A stretch of DNA of 64,000 nt from an uncultured Rikenellaceae bacterium (lineage in GTDB: Bacteria > Bacteroidota > Bacteroidia > Bacteroidales > Rikenellaceae): NCBI GenBank assembly GCA_944321925.1, contig CALUND010000010.1:17508-81507 (forward strand). Reading direction: 5' to 3'. Shown in pieces: positions 9,271 to 16,925 of the stretch (within the stretch, counting starts at the first letter, position 1; each line of letters begins with the position of its first letter). Below the pieces are notes generated by a model. The model saw only the letters and a list, made by a program, of their open reading frames with translations, did no database searches and was not told the DNA's origin. Position numbers and translations under genes: made by a program.

Positions 9271-10914
9271 ATGAAAATACATGCATATTTATCGACCGCC
9301 GTCGCTCTTCTGTTCGGAACGGCAGCCGCCATGGCCCAAGGGTCGCAACCGCAAGTCATTGTCGCAGGCAAATTAATGGGAATGAGCAACTTCGACATCA
9401 CCGACATGTTGCGGAACTCCCAATACAACTACACCTTCGGCACGGCACGTACAGCCGCCATGGGCGGGGCATTCACCTCACTCGGAGCCGATCTGTCATC
9501 GATGAACATCAATCCGGCCGGTCTCGGCATGTACCAGAGTTCGCAGTTCGGAATCACCCAGGCCATCACCGTGACCACCACAGGAACGGCCCACTCCGGA
9601 AACGGATCGCTCTACACATTGGACAACACCAATACGAAATACAACCTCAACAACGTGGGATTGGCCCTCAACGTCTTCCAGGGAAGCGGCACGCTGACCA
9701 GCTTCACGATCGGATTCGGATACAACAAGTTGGCCAACTTCAACGCCCTTTCGGGATTCGGTGTCAATGCCGAACGATACGGTATCGGAGACGTAATGAT
9801 CAACCAACTCTACGACATGCAACGGGCCGGCATCACCCAAACGGACATGAACAGCAGTTCGGAGCCGTTCCGTAACAGCAACATCTTCGTAAACGAATGG
9901 GGATCGGTGCTCGCCTACCAGACGGAATTCGTCTTCGGAGAGGAGGACGGCAACTTTACGCTCGACCGTTCGATCAGTGCAAACGCCACGGTCAATTCCT
10001 TCCTTAAGACGCGAATCCGGGGCGGTATCGACGAATACACGATCTCCGGAGGCGTCAACCTGAAGAACATCCTCTATCTGGGAGCCACCATCGGATTGCA
10101 GAGCATCCGCTACGAAGAGACCTGCTGGTATGACGAAAGCTACAACAACAACGAAGCGGCCTATCCGCTCAACTACCTGCTTTACGATCAGCGCACCCGA
10201 TATTACGGCACAGGCGTCAACTTCAAATTCGGCGCGGTACTGCAACCCATACCGAGATTGCGGATCGGACTCGCCGTCCACACGCCCACCTTCATCTCCC
10301 TCACCCAGAGCTATCAGGCAGCCATGGATGCGGTCTATTCCGACATGGAGACCTACAAAGAGACTCCGACCAACAAATTCGACTACAACTTCAACTCGCC
10401 GACCCGCCTGTTGACCGGCATCTCCTACACGTTCGGTTCGTTCGCTATTTTATCCGTAGATTACGAACGGGCGTGGTATAACGGCATGCGGCTGACCGAT
10501 GTAATGGAAAGCGTCAAAGAGGCGTTCAAATACGACGCTAAAACATATCTGACCGGATCCAACATCCTGCGGGCCGGTCTTGAGGTACGCCCCGTGCCCC
10601 AATGGGCCATCCGTGCCGGCGGCGGGTACTACGGCTCCATGGTTCGGACCCGCATCAACGATCTGAGCAATGCCTTCTCCAATCCGGTTCCCTACGAGAG
10701 CTACAACATCACGGCAGGTCTCGGATACACCTTCGGCGCTTGCACGTTCGATCTGGCCTATGTGTATACCCACTCGAAAAGCAATCCGTTCGACCTGTTC
10801 TATTACCAGATGATCACCGATGCCGGTCCGGAAGAACCCATCGCCCAAAGCGGTTATTTCGAACAGAAAACCAATCGTCACATGGTCGCCCTGACCTTCG
10901 GAGTCAAATTCTGA
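9271..10914 (+). CDS. FadL/OmpP1-like outer-membrane protein
   Basis: A 547-residue protein with a signal peptide (MKIHAYLSTAVALLFGTAAAMAQ), then the family's characteristic start after the signal, NYTFGTARTAAMGGAFTSLGADLSSMNINPAGLGMYQSS. Alternating aromatic/polar strands follow, and the final strand ends in Phe (MVALTFGVKF), as in outer-membrane barrels. Bacteroidetes homologues are often labelled hemin receptor or OmpP1/FadL/TodX. The substrate cannot be told; hydrophobic small molecules are the family's usual cargo. It follows the repeat-rich lipoprotein by 36 bases. Confidence 0.8.
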   Translation: MKIHAYLSTAVALLFGTAAAMAQGSQPQVIVAGKLMGMSNFDITDMLRNSQYNYTFGTARTAAMGGAFTSLGADLSSMNINPAGLGMYQSSQFGITQAITVTTTGTAHSGNGSLYTLDNTNTKYNLNNVGLALNVFQGSGTLTSFTIGFGYNKLANFNALSGFGVNAERYGIGDVMINQLYDMQRAGITQTDMNSSSEPFRNSNIFVNEWGSVLAYQTEFVFGEEDGNFTLDRSISANATVNSFLKTRIRGGIDEYTISGGVNLKNILYLGATIGLQSIRYEETCWYDESYNNNEAAYPLNYLLYDQRTRYYGTGVNFKFGAVLQPIPRLRIGLAVHTPTFISLTQSYQAAMDAVYSDMETYKETPTNKFDYNFNSPTRLLTGISYTFGSFAILSVDYERAWYNGMRLTDVMESVKEAFKYDAKTYLTGSNILRAGLEVRPVPQWAIRAGGGYYGSMVRTRINDLSNAFSNPVPYESYNITAGLGYTFGACTFDLAYVYTHSKSNPFDLFYYQMITDAGPEEPIAQSGYFEQKTNRHMVALTFGVKF

Positions 10915-11211
10915 TCGAGTGTTCGGTCAAGCCATTGAACCGAAAAGAGGGCCGTATTTGGGAGCCGTCGAAAAATCGCACCACGATCCTGCGGCCGACA
11001 GAACCGTTCAGTGAATGGCAAAACGCTCTGAGCGTCGGAATGCGCGATCGGAATGATTCCGATCGCGCATCGCTCGGCAGAACCGGGCATGCAGGAGACA
11101 AAGCCACGAAAAAGCCCACACAGGGTGGTAGCGAAAGCGAGAATCGTTCAATCGGAGAGTATCCCGCCATCTCCGTACGAACCGCTCTTCGGAAGGTTTT
11201 GCGAGAAAATA
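10915..11211. other. Intergenic with one long perfect hairpin
   Basis: No convincing gene. A 29-base inverted repeat at 11041-11069 (13-base-pair arms or longer, 1-3-base loop) lies in it but lacks a T run. It may end the FadL-like transcript or be a binding site. Confidence 0.5.
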
Positions 11212-11242
11212 TTTGCGCGACAAGATTTTTTCACTACCTTTG
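11212..11242 (+). promoter_or_regulatory. Promoter of tRNA-Ser(CGA)
   Basis: TTTG at 11212-11215, 19 bases, then TACCTTTG at 11235-11242: a full Bacteroidetes -33/-7 promoter. Transcription would begin about 75 bases before the tRNA. Confidence 0.7.
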
Positions 11243-11325
11243 TTCCGCTTTTCGACAAAGGCGCTTCGAAAATTCCCGACCAAGGGGTCGGCTGACGAGA
11301 GAAGAGAGTCGGAGAGGAACATTTT

Positions 11326-11412
11326 GGAAAGATGCCGGAGTGGTCGATCGGGCCGCACTCGAAATGCGGTGTACGGGTGACTGTACCTAGGGTTCGAATC
11401 CCTATCTTTCCG
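11326..11412 (+). tRNA. tRNA-Ser(CGA)
   Basis: An 87-base class II tRNA. The acceptor arms GGAAAGA / TCTTTCC pair. The anticodon arm CCGCA-CTCGAAA-TGCGG gives anticodon CGA (reads UCG). There is a long variable arm (TGTAC..GTGACTGTAC) and a TAGGG-TTCGAAT-CCCTA T arm. The discriminator is G. CCA is not encoded. Confidence 0.95.
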
Positions 11413-11434
11413 CACTTTTTTACCTCAGTATGGA

Positions 11435-11464
11435 GGCTGTGACTTTTCGGTCGCAGCCTTTTTT
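11435..11464 (+). terminator. Terminator after tRNA-Ser(CGA)
   Basis: GGCTGTGAC / GTCGCAGCC stem (11435-11458) followed by six T bases. Confidence 0.8.
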
Positions 11465-11766
11465 ATCGCTGTTTCTTTTATATTTTATCGCAGCTTCGGA
11501 TCGGCCATCGGACAACCACACTGCTCGACGCACGGTCACAACTCCTCCATCCACCGGCCCATAACCGATCGCATAAATCCATTCCATTGCAAATCGCTCG
11601 AAAAACACCGGACTCCCTACCCCATTTGCCCTCTCGGAGCCCATCTCGAAACAAGACATCGCGTTCCTCATCCCGTTCCGCCCGAGGGTTTCCCGCCGCA
11701 AAAAAAAAGCGACACCTCTGATCGGGCATCGCCTTGCTTATGGCAAAAACGCAAAAAGTCAACAAG
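11465..11766. other. Intergenic, nothing recognised
   Basis: Two minus-strand frames span it but look like chance frames, with no domain, signal or conserved pattern. An A9 run lies at about 11700. Confidence 0.4.
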
Positions 11767-12201
11767 CTATTTTTTCTCTTTTTTCAACAGTTTGCCATCC
11801 TTGTCGAAATTGAGAGAGGTTCCGCTCGAAAGTTTCACCATGTAACCGTTCTGGTTCTTCATGATCTGCATAATCTTAGCTCCGGAATAGTTTTTCGAGA
11901 CGTAGGACGTAATATTCGCGGGAACCGTGCTTGTCGGTACGGCTCCGGTCTGCATGTCGATTTCTGTCCAATTGCCCTGGTTATCGAATGCGATCATGTT
12001 GCCATTAGTAAAGAAAAGAGTGTATTTTTCCGTTTTGTCGGCATTGTGGCCCTTCTCCACGTTTTGGACCTTGTCATTGGAAAAATTCTTCTGAACGAAC
12101 TCCTGCGCGGCTTTCGGCATCTTATTGAAAGCCACCTTCTCCTGCGCTCCGGCACCGACAACCGCCAGTGCACAAGCCACTACAAACAATACTTTTTTCA
12201 T
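11767..12201 (-). CDS. Secreted PepSY-like protein
   Basis: A 144-residue protein: signal peptide MKKVLFVVACALAVVGAGA, then a periplasmic domain of the Bacteroidetes PepSY-like type (formerly DUF2874), recognisable by FNKMPKAAQEFVQKNFSNDKVQNVEK, an internal F.NG..I.FDNQGNWTEID strand pair, and a second half (PANITSYVSKNYSGAKIMQIMKNQNGYMVKLSSG) that repeats the fold. Such proteins are abundant periplasmic or surface-exported proteins of unknown role, sometimes called beta-lactamase-inhibitor-like. It is a single gene, divergent from gpmA. Confidence 0.8.
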   Translation of the reverse strand: MKKVLFVVACALAVVGAGAQEKVAFNKMPKAAQEFVQKNFSNDKVQNVEKGHNADKTEKYTLFFTNGNMIAFDNQGNWTEIDMQTGAVPTSTVPANITSYVSKNYSGAKIMQIMKNQNGYMVKLSSGTSLNFDKDGKLLKKEKK

Positions 12202-12473
12202 GATGAAAACTATTTATATAAACGTAAAGTTGGTTTATCCGACATGCAGGACAAATGCCGTTCCACAATCGGACGAAATGGGATTCGAAAAGGCATTTTC
12301 CTGTCGTCACATCGAATCTTCCCCTCTCTGATTCCGCCGTAACCGCAGAGAACACCTGCAATTACCCCGTTTTTACCCTGTTTCAGGTATTGTCGTTTCG
12401 AATCGGTCCGCCTTATTTTGAATCTATTGCACACGATTTGCTGCGCTCTTTACAAACCAATCGACCGAAAACC

Positions 12474-13223
12474 ATGAAAACAATCGTCCTGCTTCGCCAC
12501 GGAGAGAGCATTTGGAACCGGGAAAACCGATTCACCGGTTGGACCGACGTCGATCTGTCGGAAAAAGGAATTCAGGAGGCGTATCGTGCCGGAGAAACGT
12601 TGCAAAAAGAGGGGTTCGCCTTCGAAATCGCCTTCACCTCCTATCTCAAACGAGCCGTAAAAACACTCAACGCCGTACTGGACCGATGCGATCGGGAGTG
12701 GATCCCGGTGGAAAAAAGCTGGCGACTCAACGAAAAACACTACGGCGCCCTGCAAGGACTCAATAAAAGCGAAACGGCAGCACGTTACGGAGAAAAACAG
12801 GTTTTACTGTGGCGACGCAGCTTCGATGTAGCGCCCGAGCCCCTGACCGAGGAGGACCCTCGCAATCCCCGATTCGACCCTCGTTACGCCGAAGTTCCCG
12901 ACCGGGAGTTGCCCCGCACCGAATCGCTCAAAGAGACGATCGCCCGCCTGATGCCCTACTGGACCGAAAAGATATTCCCTGCCCTGCAACGGGTCGACCA
13001 GATTCTCGTCGTCGCCCACGGCAACAGCCTGCGCGGCATCGTCAAAAAGTTGAAAGGTCTCTCCGACGAAGCGATCGTAACGCTCAATCTCCCGACCGCC
13101 CTTCCTTACGTATTCGAATTCGACCGACATTTGCAACTGCAGCGCGACTACTTTCTCGGAGATCCCGAAGAGGTCAAAAAACAGATGGAGGCCGTCGCCG
13201 CACAAGGACGACAAAAAGCGTAA
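12474..13223 (+). CDS. gpmA: 2,3-bisphosphoglycerate-dependent phosphoglycerate mutase
   Basis: A 249-residue cytoplasmic glycolytic enzyme interconverting 3- and 2-phosphoglycerate. The phospho-acceptor histidine is in LLRHGES (His9). The family motif [14 protein letters not shown] lies near residue 90 and the second catalytic histidine is in [10 protein letters not shown] near 182. The open frame begins upstream at 12255, but the family N-terminus [15 protein letters not shown] and normal length fix the ATG at 12474. The C-terminal tail ([18 protein letters not shown]) is typical of dPGM. Confidence 0.95.
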   Translation: MKTIVLLRHGESIWNRENRFTGWTDVDLSEKGIQEAYRAGETLQKEGFAFEIAFTSYLKRAVKTLNAVLDRCDREWIPVEKSWRLNEKHYGALQGLNKSETAARYGEKQVLLWRRSFDVAPEPLTEEDPRNPRFDPRYAEVPDRELPRTESLKETIARLMPYWTEKIFPALQRVDQILVVAHGNSLRGIVKKLKGLSDEAIVTLNLPTALPYVFEFDRHLQLQRDYFLGDPEEVKKQMEAVAAQGRQKA

Positions 13224-13527
13224 CGACTCCGGAGATCACCGGAGAGACCACAGACGGAGACCGTCCCGGAGAAACGGCGCAAATTTCCACACGCAATCGG
13301 ACAAAGGCCCCTCAAACAACGAAACATCGAATGCAGCATTTCCGGCCATAACGGTCCCGGAAAGGATCCGGTCGCGCTGCCGTAATCCCGACGCACATCA
13401 AACCTTCGCCGGGAAAACGTCGATCAGGGAAAGATGTCTCTTTCGGAAAAGATGATCGGAATAGGATCTATTCCCGGATTATGGGCCAAGTAACGACAAA
13501 CCGATCAGGCTCACCGAAACAACCCGA
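13224..13527. other. Intergenic, nothing recognised
   Basis: No open frame with recognisable features and no clear terminator for gpmA. Composition is similar to the core genome. Confidence 0.4.
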
Positions 13528-13806
13528 CTAAAAAAATGGGAATGCTATGTGGGGAGTGATTGTTGAGAGCACAACGGCACATTCAACACGAAGTGTTTTC
13601 ATCAGCAACGGCTCGCCACGCCCATTAAGATTAAAAGAAGATTTATGCTGACGATCGTCGCCCATCGGCTCACAGAACAACATGTCAAGGCATACAGCAT
13701 ATCCACCGGCGAGCCTACCCATTAGCAAATCGAAAGTATCGCGTCTCTGGCAGGAGAAACGGCCAACAACGAACTTCGGATAAAAAATTAGGATGCTCTT
13801 CAGCAT
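13528..13806 (-). other. Unassigned open frame of 92 codons
   Basis: A minus-strand frame beginning inside the terminator of the upstream lipoprotein gene. The first residues (MLKSILIFYPKF) come from the terminator stem, so if anything is translated the start is probably internal, for example MGRLAGGYAVCLDMLFCEP. It has no signal peptide and no motif I can place. Base use differs from the neighbouring core genes. It may be a remnant of a mobile element or a non-coding conserved segment. Confidence 0.25.
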
Positions 13807-13818
13807 CCTAATTTTTAG
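13789..13818 (-). terminator. Terminator of the islet lipoprotein gene
   Basis: AATTAGGATGCT / AGCATCCTAATT stem with T runs on both sides, directly after the stop of the minus-strand lipoprotein gene. Confidence 0.8.
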
Positions 13819-13819
13819 A

Positions 13820-14314
13820 TTATTCAGCGGTAAAGATTCCCTCTAATGCCCGCGTTATCGCAATTCGAATATCATCGGCCTCTGTTGAACCCACTCCTTC
13901 CGCAGTGCCCGTACAGATGACGTCGTAGTTGTTTGCCGCTAAAATTTGTATCGTGATTTCAATCGTGTATCCCCAGAAAACATTTCGTCTGCCACTCTCT
14001 CCATAATTGACAATTATTGTCTCATCTGCAATCTCCGGGGTTATTTCAGGGACAATAGAAAACCCATATTTTATGAGAGTCCCCGAAATAATGTCACTTG
14101 GATTGACACTCTTGGTTTGTGCAGCCCCATAGACTCCATTGGTATTGCCATAAACACCACCACTACCTGAGGTTAAGCTGGATGTAGTTGTAATATATGC
14201 ATATTTATATCCGGTGATAGGGCTTTGACGGGATATAGACACAGGCTTTAATGATACACAACTGCTAATGGTTATTGCACACAAGATAGCAAGCAGTATT
14301 TTAAGATTTTTCAT
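13820..14314 (-). CDS. Small lipoprotein of unknown function
   Basis: A 164-residue protein with a lipoprotein signal (MKNLKILLAILCAITISSC, Cys19). The mature part has YAYITTTSSLTSGSGGVYGNTNGVYG and later IIVNYGESGRRNVFWGYTIEITIQI and GVGSTEADDIRIAITRALEGIF. I recognise this as a recurring Bacteroidales lipoprotein type but know no function. The end resembles domains found in DUF4136-like lipoproteins. Base composition is clearly more AT-rich than gpmA or HU, which suggests acquisition. Its promoter probably lies in the repeat at 14371-14475. Confidence 0.7.
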   Translation of the reverse strand: MKNLKILLAILCAITISSCVSLKPVSISRQSPITGYKYAYITTTSSLTSGSGGVYGNTNGVYGAAQTKSVNPSDIISGTLIKYGFSIVPEITPEIADETIIVNYGESGRRNVFWGYTIEITIQILAANNYDVICTGTAEGVGSTEADDIRIAITRALEGIFTAE

Positions 14315-14370
14315 ACGTTTTTGTGAATTGAGAATTACCGCAAATGAATGTATAAAAGGAACAACATATT

Positions 14371-14475
14371 TACAAATATAGCGAAAGGCGAGCGCAGAGG
14401 CGAATGAAAACCGAAGTTTTCAGGGTCGGCTATGCCGAGCCGCATCCTATTATTCTACAAATATAGCGAATAAAT
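14371..14475 (-). repeat. Promoter-associated repeat, copy 1
   Basis: About 100 bases bounded by two copies of ACAAATATAGCGAA (14372-14385 and 14457-14470). On the minus strand each contains TATATTTG, a -7 box. Between them lies GAAAAC-CGAA-GTTTTC, a hairpin, then GCCGCATCCTAT. A second copy at 24436-24546 has the same order, also immediately upstream of a minus-strand gene. The copy here lies upstream of the lipoprotein gene. Confidence 0.8.
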
Positions 14476-14643
14476 TTCGCTGGTCTCACAGAAACCCCAA
14501 AATCAGTATCTCAATAATTGATTTTCAATACCCGTAAGCAAATCCTTGCTGATTCCGTTTCGAGTACGAGATCTTGGAGGGAAAAAAGCGAACACCCAAA
14601 CTTACATTTGGAACGTAAATTTGGGTGTAAACCACAATAATTA

Positions 14644-14910
14644 GTGGAGGAAGATGGATTCTCTAAAGAAATGACAGAAAGTCTTATAGTCAAGAAAAAA
14701 GCCCTGAAATGCAGCGGCAAAATCTATTCAAAGCAGCACAGACGGAATTTCGAAATAAAGGATGATATTTTAAGAGTAGGGAAAAGTTCGGTTGATGATA
14801 ATAAATTGGTGCTGACAAATAAGCAGCTAATAGGCGAATGGTTCAAGGGACAGTTTGATAAATTACTGCAAAGCTTACGAAGACCAACAGAAGAACCGAG
14901 AAAAAAATAG
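14644..14910 (+). CDS. Hypothetical 88-residue frame, doubtful
   Basis: Begins at a GTG. It is lysine-rich (SLIVKKKALKCSGKIYSKQHRRNFEIKDDILRVGK..., ending RRPTEEPRKK). It is not recognised and has no signal or membrane segment. The AT-rich context and lack of an ATG near the start suggest either a small acquired gene or a remnant of the 3' end of a larger one. Confidence 0.25.
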   Translation: MEEDGFSKEMTESLIVKKKALKCSGKIYSKQHRRNFEIKDDILRVGKSSVDDNKLVLTNKQLIGEWFKGQFDKLLQSLRRPTEEPRKK

Positions 14911-15027
14911 GGAAAATTGTAATTGTTAAATCGTTCAAATTTAGAAGACAAGGAATAATCAAATGGATTTTGGGGTACTCTTTTTCATTATCTTTGTTGC
15001 ATTATTGGAAAATTCATAGTTCTACAA

Positions 15028-15609
15028 ATGGAAATACATAATTTATTGAGAGTAAAATCAAGGAGAGAACTACGTGAATGGCTTCTGCAGAATCACAATA
15101 AAGCAACCGAATGTTGGGTAGTGGTAAAACGGGGAAGACCGAAAGAGGACGGAACTTTCTGGTACATAGATGCTGTAGAAGAAGCCTTGTGCTTTGGTTG
15201 GATAGACAGTACCACCAAAAAACTACCTGATAACACAACTGCACAGAAACTTTGTCCCAGAAAGCCCAAAAGTAATTGGTCTGAACTAAATAAAGAGCGA
15301 TGTAGAAGAATGGAGAGATTGGGATTGATGACAGATGCTGGAAGGAAAGTTTTACCGGATATGTCGGACAAAGGATTCGTGATAGATAGTGACATTCTAT
15401 GCAGATTACAGTCGGACCCTATAGTATGGAATAACTCTCTCCAACTCCCGAAACTTTACAAGAAGGTCAGAATCGATACGATTCAAATTAAAAAGAATCA
15501 GCCGGAACTCTTCAAGAAGCGCCTGAGTAGATTTATTGAAAATACCAGAAAAGGTATTCTTTATGGAGAGTGGAACGATAATGGTAGACTAAATCCCAAA
15601 ACAGAATAA
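15028..15609 (+). CDS. YdeI/OmpD-associated family protein
   Basis: A 193-residue soluble protein. The N-terminal half has the family signature REWLLQNHNKATECWVVVKRG, then TFWYIDAVEEALCFGWIDSTTKKL and SNWSELNKERCRRMERLGLMTDAGRK. The C-terminal half (ILCRLQSDPIVWNNSLQLPKLYKKVRIDTIQ) resembles the bacteriocin-protection part of the family. No reaction is established. It is AT-rich compared with the core genes and lies beside tRNA-Ser(UGA), so it is probably part of an acquired islet. It is followed by a T9G9 tract and a terminator. Confidence 0.75.
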   Translation: MEIHNLLRVKSRRELREWLLQNHNKATECWVVVKRGRPKEDGTFWYIDAVEEALCFGWIDSTTKKLPDNTTAQKLCPRKPKSNWSELNKERCRRMERLGLMTDAGRKVLPDMSDKGFVIDSDILCRLQSDPIVWNNSLQLPKLYKKVRIDTIQIKKNQPELFKKRLSRFIENTRKGILYGEWNDNGRLNPKTE

Positions 15610-15628
15610 TACAAAACATCCAAACTTA

Positions 15629-15646
15629 TTTTTTTTTGGGGGGGGG
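15629..15646. repeat. T9G9 homopolymer tract
   Basis: A run of nine T followed by nine G, outside any gene, 20 bases after the YdeI-like stop. It is prone to slippage or to sequencing error. Confidence 0.7.
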
Positions 15647-15652
15647 TATAAA

Positions 15653-15694
15653 AAAAGGGTGTAGATCAAGCATTTGCAAGATTTACACCCTTTT
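15653..15694 (+). terminator. Terminator shared by YdeI-like gene and tRNA-Ser(UGA)
   Basis: AAAAGGGTGTA / TACACCCTTTT arms around an AT-rich centre, with A and T runs that allow function on both strands. Confidence 0.65.
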
Positions 15695-15697
15695 CAG

Positions 15698-15782
15698 CGG
15701 AGGAAGAGGGATTCGAACCCCCGGAGCCTCGCAGCTCAACGGTTTTCAAGACCGCCGCAATCGACCACTCTGCCATCCCTCC
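15698..15782 (-). tRNA. tRNA-Ser(UGA)
   Basis: An 85-base class II tRNA on the minus strand. Acceptor GGAGGGA pairs with TTCCTCC (one wobble). The anticodon loop CTTGAAA gives UGA. It has a long variable arm (GAGCTGCGAGGCTC) and T loop GTTCGAATC. The discriminator is G. CCA is not encoded. Confidence 0.95.
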
Positions 15783-15786
15783 GGCG

Positions 15787-15818
15787 CAAAAGTATAATCT
15801 ATTCTCCGCTTTTCCAAA
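15787..15818 (-). promoter_or_regulatory. Promoter of tRNA-Ser(UGA)
   Basis: Minus strand: TTTG at 15818-15815, 20 bases, then TACTTTTG at 15794-15787. The -7 box ends only 4 bases before the mature tRNA, so the transcript should have almost no leader. Confidence 0.75.
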
Positions 15819-16011
15819 TATCTTAAAAGAATATAACGTAAGAAAACAGACGCAAAAAGTGCCTAAAGACACACTGTTATTTCCATAAAAAAAAATGTTT
15901 TAAATAATTTTTTTCCAAAATAATCCACTATTTTCGCATTACATAGTTATTCTTTTTTGAATTTAACAACCCAAAAGAAAAGCCTCAAACTACTTACTTT
16001 TCAAAACTAAA

Positions 16012-16287
16012 ATGAACAAATCTCAACTTGTCGACGCTATTGCAATGGAAACAGGCATCTCCAAAACAGATGCCCGGAAATGCGTGGACGCATTCATCTC
16101 CGTCACAGCGGAGGCTCTGCGACAAGGCGAACGAGTCACCCTCGCAGGATTCGGTTCATTCATTATGACCCGAAAAGCAGCACGCATAGGACGTAATCCG
16201 CGAACAGGGATGCAAATACGCATCGCCCCGAGAAAAGTTGTACGATTCCGTTCGGCCATGGATGCCAATGCCGAACCAGAGATCTAA
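16012..16287 (+). CDS. hup: HU-family DNA-binding protein
   Basis: A 91-residue nucleoid protein. It starts MNKSQLVDAIAMETGISKTDARKCVDAFI (the helical dimer body). The HU signature follows in GFGSFIMTRKAARIGRNPRTGMQIRIAPRKVVRFR at residues 45-80, including the Asn-Pro of the flexible DNA-binding arm. Length is normal. It is a single gene with its own terminator and is convergent with the small HTH gene. I cannot tell HU from an IHF subunit for sure, but the homodimeric HU form is the usual one in Bacteroidales. Confidence 0.93.
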   Translation: MNKSQLVDAIAMETGISKTDARKCVDAFISVTAEALRQGERVTLAGFGSFIMTRKAARIGRNPRTGMQIRIAPRKVVRFRSAMDANAEPEI

Positions 16288-16296
16288 AAAAAAGAA

Positions 16297-16326
16297 GAGA
16301 GAATCCTGCAAGATTCTCTCTTTTTT
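16297..16326 (+). terminator. Terminator after HU gene
   Basis: GAGAGAATC / GATTCTCTC stem with loop CTGCAA and six T bases. Confidence 0.85.
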
Positions 16327-16346
16327 AACTCTTCTCCTTTCCCTCG

Positions 16347-16592
16347 TTACTTTTGCTCATTGAGGATGCGCATCGCCGCATCGAGAATCGCTGTGTCATC
16401 CAACGTCACGACACCGCCATCGGGGCCCTTCTCAATATGGATGCCGACACTGTTCTGAGCATCGAAATGCCGGCCACCGAAATAGTTACGGACCGTCTCC
16501 ACATCGAGGCCCAATTCATCCGCTATACGCTGCGAGCTCCCGCTTGGCAGCTTATCCTTTATGCGACGGAGTTCATTAAAGGTAATGACCAT
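16347..16592 (-). CDS. Small HTH DNA-binding protein
   Basis: An 81-residue protein. Residues about 19-40 (SSQRIADELGLDVETVRNYFGG) form a helix-turn-helix of the type that reads a repeated or palindromic site. The second half (GIHIEKGPDGGVVTLDDTAILDAAMRILNEQ) is a short acidic wing-like tail. It matches a short conserved Bacteroidetes type whose target is not known to me. It is convergent with HU and transcribed away from dnaK. Confidence 0.7.
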   Translation of the reverse strand: MVITFNELRRIKDKLPSGSSQRIADELGLDVETVRNYFGGRHFDAQNSVGIHIEKGPDGGVVTLDDTAILDAAMRILNEQK

Positions 16593-16748
16593 ATGCTTGA
16601 AAGTTTAATGAAACATTAATTTTTATCTGTTCTGCATGCTAAATTAAACAAAAAAAAAGATGTGTCAAAATAAACCGGACGAAAAAACGAAGGGCTTTTG
16701 TTAAAAAATGCCTGTCGCCACGAAGCCGTGTCCGGTTGTCAGGTCCGC

Positions 16749-16766
16749 TGTCAGTCGCGACTGACA
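16749..16766. promoter_or_regulatory. 18-bp perfect palindrome upstream of dnaK
   Basis: TGTCAGTCGCGACTGACA is a perfect inverted repeat. It is flanked by two more TTGTCA words (about 16736 and 16779) in the 333-base gap between the HTH gene and dnaK. It looks like an operator. No gene is seen in this gap. Confidence 0.5.
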
Positions 16767-16925
16767 AAAAAGCACTTTTTGTCATACAAATTCTCCGAAA
16801 TCCGTGGAAACAGTGCGTTGGCATAACCTTTGAGAAGAAGGGGTTGAAACAGATGAAACGTAGAGGCTCAACAAAAGAAACCGACACAAAATTTTAAAGA
16901 ACAAAACTTAAAAAAATAAACAACT

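Noticed and set aside
11008..11415. A 135-codon minus frame over the tRNA-Ser(CGA) gene
   Set aside because: It runs antisense across the tRNA and its promoter; annotation of such frames is a known error.
15666..15872. A 68-codon minus frame containing [28 protein letters not shown]
   Set aside because: It is the translation of the tRNA-Ser(UGA) gene itself, a well-known false protein.
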